Positions 1 through 8,208 of a stretch of DNA of 42,540 nt are shown piece after piece. The position numbers and the translations under genes were made by a program. How positions within the stretch are numbered: position 1 is the stretch's first letter; every line of letters starts with the position of its first letter. This DNA comes from Haplomitrium mnioides (taxonomy: Eukaryota; Marchantiophyta; Haplomitriopsida; Calobryales). The stretch is from contig JBNGIS010018492.1 of assembly GCA_049999725.1 (NCBI GenBank), forward strand, positions 1 to 42,540, read 5' to 3'. The notes beneath the pieces were generated by a model. It had not been told where the DNA came from and searched no databases. It was given only the letters and a program-made list of their open reading frames with translations.

Positions 1-1498
1 TTGATGCATGGTATGAGTGGATTTCGGTTATGTATAGACCTGGTGGGGAGAGAGGAAATGTTTCCTGTATCTGCATACCGTGGTCTGTGTGCAGTAGTAT
101 GTGGAGAACTTCCCCTTGGTCTATGTTTCCAGTCTGGATATGGTATCCATTTTGTCGGATATCGCGGAAGCTAATGAGGTTTCTAGTTGCTGTGGGAGCA
201 TAGATAGCAGATGCTATGCTCAGTGTTGTTCCGTTGGGAAAACAGATTGTAGCGGGTCCAAATCCTTCTTCGATTTGGTTGTGGCCGGATATAGTTGTCA
301 TAGTTCTTGACGACGGAGTTACTGAAGTAAAATGTCGTCGGTCTTGTAGGATGGTGTGTGATGATCCACTGTCAACAATACAAGTGTTGTTGAATGTCTT
401 AGAGTGGACATTGTCTATGATGGTTGAAGTCATATGTTGAAGTGTATGACTTTCTGGTTGTAGGTTGAAGTCAGGGTATTCATTGACGTCTGTAAGTTCA
501 GAAAGATTGCCATGTACCTCAGGTTGAGGATATGTGAGGCTATTCTGGTAGAGGGTTACCAGGTGTGCGGGTATCCGACATACTGTTTGAGTATGTCCAC
601 GGGTACCGCATCGTTGGCAGGAGGTGTGATTGTTCCTCGGTTGTGAGAAATTCCTGTGTCCTCGGGTTTGTTGTCGTCCGCCTCTTGGTGTCCAGGATCG
701 CTGTCGGCGTTCTGGTGTTGTTGAGACGTGACGCCGGGATTGTCGATCCCTATTGTCAAGGGATGGTCGGTTTGGGGTATGGGGTCGGGAGCTCCCCCTG
801 AAGTGGAGGTTTCCCCTGCCCCTTCCTCTTCCTCTTCCTCTGCGAGGTTCAGTGTATCTGTTCCTCGAGTGTGGGTAGAATTTTGTAAAGTGAGATTAGG
901 GATTGGCTGGTGGTGCCGCGGATCCGGGTGGTCGCTTCTTTGCGTTTTCTACCAGGAGTAATTGATGTTTTTCTGCTAATAGCATATATGCGATCAGTTC
1001 TGAATATCGGGTGAATCGCATATTTCGATATTGGGATGCCAGTATGAGGTTGCTCACTGGGAATGTGGATAGAGTTTTCTCTATCTGTTCTTCGTCGGAT
1101 ACTGGATGTCCGCAGATTGCTAACTGTGAAACTATGCGGAATAGTTCACTATTGTAATTTACGATGGAGGTGTGGTCTTGAACACGGAGGTTGATCCAAT
1201 CGTGTCGTGCTGCGGGTAAGGAAATGGAAGTAAGGTGATCAAATCTCAGTTTGAGTTCATCCCGGAGTAATCTGGGGTTGCTGTAATTCAGGTATTGCAA
1301 TCTGAGAGGTTCCACGAGATGGTGGCGGATCAGAATGAGTGCTCTGGCAGCATCTCTTGGGCTCGTGCCTTCGTCATTTATGAGGATGTCGCGTATCCCC
1401 TTTGACGTTAGATAGGTCGTGATATCCAATGACCAAGATAGGTAATTTGAGCCGTCAAGTTTCAGAGCCTGAAATTTGAGTGAACCCACTGGGTTCAT
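1..1498 (-). pseudogene. copia Gag-protease frame with one in-frame stop
   Basis: The ATG is at 1498-1496 and begins MNPVGSLKFQALKLDG, the N-terminal motif of plant copia Gag. The frame stays open to 899, meets TAA at 898-896, then continues in the same frame to base 1 with no further stop. After the stop come an Arg/Gly-rich RNA-binding stretch (about 830-640), a CCHC zinc knuckle of form CX2CX4HX4C (619-578), and the retropepsin active site DSG with the CIVDSGSSHTIL context around 373. The sister copy has a lysine codon (AAG) where the TAA sits, so this looks like a nonsense mutation in an otherwise intact frame. Integrase sequence would follow beyond the left edge. Gag packages element RNA; the protease cuts the polyprotein. 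This copy is better preserved than the plus-strand copy over the same region. Confidence 0.85.
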
Positions 1499-2235
1499 GG
1501 TATGGTTGTCAGTGTAATCCAGAAGGTTTACAACTAGGGTACAGGGTATTCGCGTAAGTGACAAAGGAAATGCGCAGTTGGGTCAAGACTGCGTGTTACT
1601 CGGAAAATCGGGTAACCTGAAAAAATATCCCTGTACCTGTTTATGTGATCTGATTTAAACAGGAAAGCTGAAATGACAGAAATGAAATAAACCAGAAATG
1701 ATAAACAGTGAAAATGGTATTGAGGTATTAGTGTAGACTGCCCTGCTATGTGTGTGTATCAGTCGAAAAAATCGGAAAAGCTGATGGACAGTTGCAGACC
1801 TCAGAGTTGATGAAGTGATTCAGGAAATGATGCGCCTCCACTTGGAGTTAGTCCTTCGAGAGAGCCAAATCCAACAGATCAAGAAGAGTAAGAACCGAAA
1901 AATAAGATAAAGAGTGCTTATCAGTCGTAAGAATCAGAGCCGAACAAGAGGATGTCGTTTGATCAGTTGAGTATTCCAGAATCAACCAAGAGGTGCCTCA
2001 GACCAGTTGAGAATGGTCAGAGCTGAGAAATAGTTGCCTTAGTTCAGTCGATAATGGTCCTCAGTGGAACATGGTGACAGAAGTATGTGCCTTGGTTTCA
2101 TAAGGTAGATCTACAGGAATGTAATTCAACAGATGGGAGTAAAAGGGTGTAATCCAAAAAAAATTGACTATCATGCAGGTATTGTCCAGGTAACTGAATG
2201 GGAGAAAGGGAAAGAAAAAGGGTAGTAGCAGCAGG

Positions 2236-2335
2236 NNNNNNNNNNNNNNNNNNNNNNNNNNNNNNNNNNNNNNNNNNNNNNNNNNNNNNNNNNNNNNNNN
2301 NNNNNNNNNNNNNNNNNNNNNNNNNNNNNNNNNNN
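2236..2335. other. assembly gap, 100 N
   Basis: Exactly 100 N, a conventional scaffold gap of unknown true size. It lies inside the leader of the minus-strand copia element, close to a minisatellite and to the inverted LTR junction, which are plausible causes of assembly failure. Confidence 0.99.
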
Positions 2336-2490
2336 ATCCCCAATGAGAAATAGATGACCTGCGAGCTAGGATTGAGATCATAGAAATGAAACGGGTGACG
2401 CGAGAAACAGGGTCGATCCAAGGTCGGAGTCAAAGTATGAAGAAGAACAGATCCGCTCAAGCTAAGAGCAATGCCAATACGTGAAACAGC

Positions 2491-2619
2491 AGAGCCGCGC
2501 CTGGAGGTGAAGGAGTAAAGTCGTGCAAGAGGTGAAGGAGCAAAACCGCGCCAAGAGGTGAAGGAGCAAAGCCGCGCCAAGAGGTGAAGGAGCAAAGCCG
2601 CGCCAAGAGGTGAAGGAGA
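2491..2619 (-). repeat. 26-bp minisatellite in copia leader
   Basis: About five tandem units of a 26-bp sequence; on the plus strand the core is GCCGCGCCAAGAGGTGAAGG followed by AGCAAA. The last three units are nearly identical and the first two are diverged. The plus-strand copia element has a different GCTCCT-rich minisatellite at the corresponding place (3610-4060). Confidence 0.85.
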
Positions 2620-2766
2620 TCAATACATGAAGAAACAGGGTCGCGCAAGAGCGTGAAGGAGCAGCGTTGAGTGCGAGCAGAAAGCCTTGCCAGAACGTGG
2701 AAAAACCAGCAGAGTGAAGCAGCCAAGTCGAGCGCGCGCGAGCCGTGTATCAGGCGAGAGCAACGG

Positions 2767-2866
2767 NNNNNNNNNNNNNNNNNNNNNNNNNNNNNNNNNN
2801 NNNNNNNNNNNNNNNNNNNNNNNNNNNNNNNNNNNNNNNNNNNNNNNNNNNNNNNNNNNNNNNNNN
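2767..2866. other. assembly gap, 100 N
   Basis: A second run of exactly 100 N within the same leader. True length unknown, so distances across it should not be used. Confidence 0.99.
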
Positions 2867-3011
2867 GGAGAAAAGATGGCCGTAAGGAGATGCGCGCGTG
2901 GAAAAATTTTGTCGCGGAAGAAATCGTTGGTGCGCGAGGAAAAAAAATTTGCCGTGGAGATTGCTTGTGTTCTCTCTGTGTCTCCCTGAAGAGACCGTCG
3001 TGCTGATAACG

Positions 3012-3175
3012 TGTTGTAGTACATGCATTACACAGAGAGAGAGAGAGAGCCGTTGCGCTGTACATTCCTCCACACACAGAGATAGATAGATTGATCCATA
3101 GTGAGGGGTCAAAGGTTCCCCTTATGTATACATCCATGCCCCTCTATATATAGGGGTATACTATGTTCTATAACA
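3012..3175 (-). repeat. 5' LTR of minus-strand copia element (164 bp)
   Basis: On the minus strand it runs from TGTTATAGAACATAG to CTACAACA, so it has TG...CA ends. The first 33 bases match the LTR of the plus-strand element exactly, including a CTATATATAG TATA-like box. The middle differs and carries a (CT)n run, making it 164 bp against 141 bp. The two elements therefore belong to different LTR subfamilies despite near-identical Gag. Confidence 0.85.
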
Positions 3176-3214
3176 AATAATTGTTATAGAACATAGTATA
3201 CCCCTATATATAGA
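3143..3214. repeat. 33-bp-arm palindrome formed by head-to-head LTRs
   Basis: 3143-3175 is the exact reverse complement of 3182-3214, with the 6-bp spacer AATAAT between them. It arises because two related LTRs start back to back. The DNA could extrude as a cruciform and is likely hard to assemble. Confidence 0.95.
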
Positions 3215-3322
3215 ATGGATGTGTAGATAAGAGGGACATTCGATCCCTCATCATTATCTATCGATCAATACACAAAGCATCGTTGGGCACAGCACTCTCT
3301 GTGTGACTCTTACTCTACAACA
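3182..3322 (+). repeat. 5' LTR of plus-strand copia element (141 bp)
   Basis: Starts TGTTATAGAACATAG and ends CTCTACAACA. CTATATATAG at 3204-3213 is the only TATA-like box and probably the element promoter. It differs from the 3' LTR at six positions, five of them transitions. Confidence 0.95.
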
Positions 3323-3336
3323 CGTTATCAGCACGA
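3323..3336 (+). promoter_or_regulatory. Candidate primer-binding site
   Basis: CGTTATCAGCACGA follows the 5' LTR directly. It shares TATCAG with the usual plant initiator-tRNA-Met site (TGGTATCAGAGC) but matches only 8 of its first 12 positions. The same sequence sits at the equivalent place in the minus-strand copy, so it is a conserved feature. Which tRNA primes is not settled. Confidence 0.5.
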
Positions 3337-3609
3337 AGGACTCTACGAGAATTTTTGTTTTCTCTTCACACAGATACTTACGAGCACTACTCTACGCTCA
3401 CGATATTTCCCGCATCAAATTTTTTTTCTTCTTCTTGACTATTCCATTTTTCTCCTGTGGCGACGATTGATTGCGCGGGACCAAAAAAAAAGAAAACAAC
3501 AAACAAATTTTTTTTCTTCTCTCTCTCTTCACGCATTACTAGAAGAATTTTTTTTCTTCCTTCATTTTTCCTTTTTTTCCCTTCTTTCCCTACCCTCTTC
3601 GTCAACCTA

Positions 3610-4060
3610 GGGCTCCTCGCGGCTGCGCTTCTCCTGCTCCTTGCGGATGTGCTTTGTGGCTTCTCGCGGCTGTGCGTTTTTTCCTTGGCTCCTCGCGGCT
3701 GTGCTTTGTGGCTCCTCGCGGCTGTGCGTTTCTCCTGCTCCTTGCGGCTGTGCTTTGTGGCTTATCGTGGCTGTGCGCTTTTTCCTTGGCTCCTCGCGGC
3801 GGTGCGTTTTTCTTGCTCCTCGCGACTGTGCTTTGTGGCTCGGCTCCTCACGGCTGTGCTTTGTGGCTTCTCGCGGCTGTGCATTTTTCCTGCTCCTCAC
3901 GGCTGTGCGTTTTTCCTACTCCTCGCGGCTGTGCGTTTTCTGCTCCTTGCGGCTGTGCTTTTGGCTCCTTATTGGTGGCTCCTCGCATGCATTTTTTTGC
4001 CTTCGTTAGAGGCTCCTTGTGGCTGTGTTTTCTGCCTATCTTGCGGCGGTGCTTGTTTAT
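3610..4060 (+). repeat. Degenerate GC-rich minisatellite in copia leader
   Basis: Roughly fifteen imperfect copies of a unit based on GGCTCCTCGCGGCTGTGC followed by TTTGTGGCT or TTTTTCCT. Unit length varies from about 24 to 50 bp. It occupies the same part of the leader as the 26-bp array in the minus-strand sister copy. Confidence 0.85.
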
Positions 4061-4108
4061 GCTCCCGTCGACTCTCCTTTAGTGATTTTCTGCTCAAGCG
4101 GCTGGGGG

Positions 4109-4190
4109 TTTGCTCTTTTGTTACCTGGTGACTTTGCTCTTTTGTTCCCTGGTGACTTTGATCTTTTGTTCCTCGGCGGTTTGCTCCTAC
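4109..4190 (+). repeat. 24-bp minisatellite in copia leader
   Basis: Three tandem units built on TTTGCTCTTTTGTTCCCTGG plus TGAC, the third diverged. It lies just downstream of the larger GC-rich array. Confidence 0.8.
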
Positions 4191-5346
4191 ACCTGGCTAC
4201 TTCGTCATCCTAACTATTGCGGTTCTCTCCTTTACCTCCTTAATCGACTTAACCTTCGTGAGTTCTCCTGATTTGTAACTTGGGCCGGCTCGCATTTTTC
4301 TCTATTCTACTTCATCAACATGGGGAGATTCCTAACTCGACATCTGTTTCATTTTCGTTTTCTTTTCCTCTGATTCGTCATTCGGGTACTCACACTTCTC
4401 CTTGCATACTTCATCGACCTGGAGACTCTCGTTTCTATTTTCTCTGCTTAATCAGCTTAGGGTTGCTTAATCTACTCGTCTTTATCAACCTACTTGCGGC
4501 TCTCTCAAAGCTACACACCTCTCTTAGCTGTGGTGGAAGGAACAAGTCTGATTCATCTGAAACCAGGTTTTTCTCTCTCTTCCTGACTTCCAAATTTTCT
4601 TTTTACCACTTCAGCCCTATGCTACCTATTCCATGATTTGGTGAAATGAACAGCTGATACACCTCAGGCCTTGTGTGTTTTGGAAACTTATCACTCTCAC
4701 TGAGAGTGCATCTCAGGTTCAAGTGACTTAGAGGTATCACATTTTTTTTCTCTAGAACTGGTTAACATAAACATTGGAGTCAACCAGACAACCTTCTACT
4801 GCAGATTTTTCCCTACTTGCATACTTCACTTGACCCCTGGATCCCCTGACCGGTCCCCACTTAAGTACTACCTGGCGGAGACCCTTTCCACGGCTAGACA
4901 CCTACTACTGACCCAACTCTGCAGGACAAATCAAAGGCGGACCAAGACTAACCAAGACGATGGACGAGCAACGCCGACGACACTGGGCAACTTCCATTTT
5001 CAGCTAAACTATTTTACAGGGCAGTCTCTAGTCTAGACCTGAATTTTTTTTTTTCAGCACATTCATCTCTCTTCTATTATTTTTCCTTTCTTCCTTTCAG
5101 TTCAGCAGCACTTCAATTTCGTTTCATTTCTTTTGATTTCTCGCATTAAGAAGAAAACATAAACAGGTACAGGGAGTGATTACAGTTACCCGCTACACGG
5201 GCAACTCGCAGTCTTGACCCAACTACGCATGATCTAGTTCTTTTCGTTTCCCTATACCTAGCTTTTGTTTTCCAACATTACGCTGATAACTGCTGATCAC
5301 TTCGCAGTACTTGAGTATACCTGGCCTAAACCACCCTCCTCCAAGC

Positions 5347-6268
5347 ATGAACCCCATAGGTTCCCTCAAGTTCCAGGCCCTGAAACTTGACGGCTCGAAC
5401 TACTTATCATGGTCTCTGGATATCACGACATACTTAACGTCAAAAGGGATACGCGACATCTTAATCAATGACGAGAGCACCAGCCCACGGGATGCTGCAA
5501 GAGCACTGATCGTGATACGCCATCACCTTGTGGAACTACTCAAGTTACAATACCTGAATTACAACAATCCCTGATTACTCTGGGACGAACTCAAACTCAG
5601 ATTTGATCACCTGACCTCTATCTCCCTACCTGCAGCTCGACACAATTGGATCAACTTGCGCGTCCAAGACCATACCTCAATCGTGAACTACAACAATGAA
5701 TTATTTCGAATAGTTTCACAATTGGCAATTTGCGGACACCCCGTTTCTGACGAAGAACAGATAGAGAAAACTCTATCGACATTCCAGTATCCAACCTCAT
5801 CCTTGCATCCCAATACCGCAATATGTGTTTCACTCGATACTCAGAATTGATCGCATACATGCTATTAGCAGAGAAACACCAACTACTTCTAGTGGAAAAT
5901 GCAAAAAAACGACCCCCTGGCTCTGCGGCATTACCGGCAAATCCGAAGTCACACTTCACCAGATTCCATCCTCACTCAAGGAACCGAAACCATGACCCAC
6001 GAAGAGGAAGAGAAAGAGGAAGAGGCAGGATAAAACCTAACTTCAGGGGGAGCAACAGACACCCCACCCCCAATCGAAATCCAACCCTTGGCAACAGGGA
6101 TAGACATTACAGACGTCAACCTCTACCACACCAGAACGAAAACAACGTTCTTGGATCCCAAGAGGTGGACGTCAACAGACTAGAGGCCACAGAAATTTCT
6201 CCCAACTGAGAAATACACCATCATCCTGCCATAGATGTGGCACTCGAGGACATCCACAAACCGTATGC
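5347..6268 (+). pseudogene. copia Gag, disrupted
   Basis: The ATG at 5347 begins MNPIGSLKFQALKLDG. Translation stops at TGA 5572-5574, where the sister copy has an arginine codon (AGA). The downstream Gag core carries a one-base deletion near 5783 in the TTCCC run and another one-base loss near 6132 in the Arg-rich tail, each judged against the sister copy. The C-terminal part has RGR-type basic repeats and a CCHC zinc knuckle, CHRCGTRGHPQTVC, at 6227-6268. Gag would form the virus-like particle and bind element RNA. This copy cannot make it as a single chain. Confidence 0.85.
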
Positions 6269-8208
6269 CGAGTACCCGCACACCTTGTGGCACTCTACCA
6301 GAATAGCCTCAAATACTCACAACCTGAAGTACATGGCAATCTTTCCGAAATTGCAGATGTCGATGACTACCCGACTTACAACCTACAACCGGAGAGCCAT
6401 ACATTGCAACGTTCGGGTCCAACTCACATAGGACAATACAATAACACTTGCATTGTTGATAGTGGTTCTTCTCATACCATACTACGAGACCGAAGACACT
6501 TCACTTCGGTAACCCCGTCATCAAGATCAATGACGACCATATCCGGTCATAATAAAATCGAAGAAGGATATGGACCAGCAACCATCCGTTTCCCGAACGG
6601 GACTAAACTCAGCATAGCATCTGCCATCTATGCTCCCACAGCAACCAGGAATCTCATAAGTTTCCGAGATATCCGACAAAACGGATTCCACATACAAACT
6701 GGGAACACAGGACACACTGAAGCCCTCCACATACTGTTACCCACGACTAACGGTATGCAAGTACAAGAAACGTTTTCTCTGTCCCTACCAGGCCTATACA
6801 TAATAGAAATCCATTCATACCATGCATCAACAATCAAGTTATCGGATGCCCAACTATGGCATAACCGATTAGGACACCCTGGCAAAGATATGTTCTACCG
6901 ACTCAAACATGATAATATCGGAATTCCAGACCATGTCCACCCTATACCAATGCGCTCTCCATGCATTGCATGCGCACAAGGCAAACTGCAAATTGCCCCT
7001 TCAAAACAAAGGACAACAAATACAATACCTCGTTTTCTAGAACGGATCCACGCAGACATCTGTGGACCCATCCACCCCCCATCAGGGCCCTTCAGATACT
7101 TCCTTGTAACCATCAATGCATCATCCAAATGGTCACAAGTGTCATTACTGACGACAAAGAATATGGTCTTCCCTAAACTCTTGTCACAGATACTCAAACT
7201 ATCGACACAATTCCCTGATTATCCAATCAGAAACCTGCGAGTAGACAATGCAGACGAATTCACATCATCAGCATTCGATGACTTCTGCTCATCTGCAGGC
7301 ATTGACGTTCAATACTCCGTCCCACACGTTCATTTTCAAAATGGCATAGCTGAATCCACGATCAAACGTATACAACTGATCGCCAGACCATTACTACTGA
7401 ACACTAGTCTCCCCACGTCTGCATGGGGACACGTTGTGATACACGCAGCAACACTAATCAAACTGAGACCGTCTGCATCCATAACTCTCCTCATCATCTA
7501 GCAGTCGGAATACCTGCAAACATATCACACATTCGGACATTTGGATGCCTTGTCTTTGTACCCATTCTCGGCCCACACAAAACAAAAATGGGACCACAAC
7601 GACAAAAAGGGATATATATAGGTTATGAATCCCCGTCCATCATCCGATACCTTGAACCCACAACGTCAGACGTCTTCAAATCTTGATTTGCAGACTGTCA
7701 ATTCTTCGAAGATGTTTTCCCAACTCTAATGCTCGAAGACAAAGCCGAGAAAACACAAACTGATAACCTTATATGGCACAATAAATCACTACTCAACCCT
7801 GATCCTAGAACAGGACAATCAGATTATGAAGTTTAGAGACTTCTACACTTACAACAAACATTAATCAAAATGCCGGACGCATTCAACGACGTTGCAAACC
7901 TCACTAAGTCTCATGTTGAAGCAGCAAATGCTCTTGCAAGACTACAAAAAGATTCAACAGCGGCTACTGATATTGCACCTAAAGCCAAAAGAGGCAGACC
8001 ATTAGGCTCCAAAAACAAGCCGAAAACGCCAACATCATTACTCGCTAGCTCTGGATTAGAACCATATCCCAACCACACTCAAGAAACTCTTCATACTTAC
8101 GCAATCCCAGAAAATGAAGAAATCGCAATCGACTACACATTTACTGGTCATGTCTGGAAACGTGACAAAACCGACATGGACGACATGTTTGCCTACTCAG
8201 TATCCTAG
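6269..8208 (+). pseudogene. copia protease and integrase, disrupted
   Basis: In order: retropepsin with DSG at 6458-6466 in the context CIVDSGSSHTIL; the pre-integrase zinc domain with HNRLGHPG and CIACAQGK (about 6857-6990); and the integrase core with its three acidic residues at D 7055-7057 (HADICGP), D 7244-7246 (RVDNADEF) and E 7352-7354 (NGIAES). The second and third are 36 codons apart, giving a DD35E core. A frameshift near 7475 moves the frame. The GPQRQKGIYIGYESPSIIRY block follows, then TGA 7684-7686, TAG near 7831 and TAG 8206-8208. Residues KRGRPLGSKNK (about 7990-8025) form an AT-hook-like basic motif at the integrase C-terminus. The catalytic residues remain, but the chain is broken. 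Confidence 0.9.

Larger units (their letters stand above)
1499..3011 (-). other. copia leader (untranslated) with two assembly gaps
   Basis: This stretch lies between the LTR and the Gag ATG. The 80 bases next to Gag resemble the equivalent part of the plus-strand element (around 5160-5225), including a shared GTCTTGACCCAACT stretch. The LTR-proximal end carries GTTATCAGCACG just inside the LTR, the same primer-site candidate as in the sister copy. No coding frame is credible: open frames here run through the N gaps or through a tandem repeat. Confidence 0.7.
1..3175 (-). mobile_element. Ty1/copia LTR retrotransposon, 5' part, runs off left edge
   Basis: Read on the minus strand, this element begins with an LTR (3175 to 3012), followed by a leader of about 1.5 kb and then a Gag-protease frame starting at 1498 and continuing past base 1. 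Its Gag is almost the same protein as that of the plus-strand copia element at 3182-11140, and its LTR has the same first 33 bases, so the two are sister copies. Integrase, RT, RNase H and the 3' LTR lie outside the window. Two 100-N gaps interrupt the leader, so its true length is unknown. It abuts the other element with only six bases (3176-3181) between the two LTR starts. Confidence 0.9.
3337..5346 (+). other. copia leader (untranslated)
   Basis: Two kilobases between primer site and Gag ATG, pyrimidine-rich at its start and containing two minisatellites. Open frames occur in all three forward frames over the first minisatellite, which is what a repeat with unit lengths not divisible by three produces, so none is taken as a gene. 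Confidence 0.7.

Noticed and set aside
101-961. Short plus-strand frames at the left edge
   Set aside because: Antisense shadows of the copia Gag-protease frame, which carries the zinc knuckle and DSG motif on the minus strand.
2061-3137. Several long open frames across the N gaps
   Set aside because: They depend on reading N as open codons and on the 26-bp minisatellite; no protein motif.
3457-4131. 224-codon open frame in the copia leader, with overlapping long frames in both other forward frames
   Set aside because: All three frames are open only because of the GC-rich minisatellite; composition is Leu/Cys/Ala-rich nonsense and no family motif is present.
4280-5036. Two small open frames (118 and 68 codons) before copia Gag
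   Set aside because: Located in the leader, with no recognisable motif and no counterpart in the sister copy as far as it can be read.
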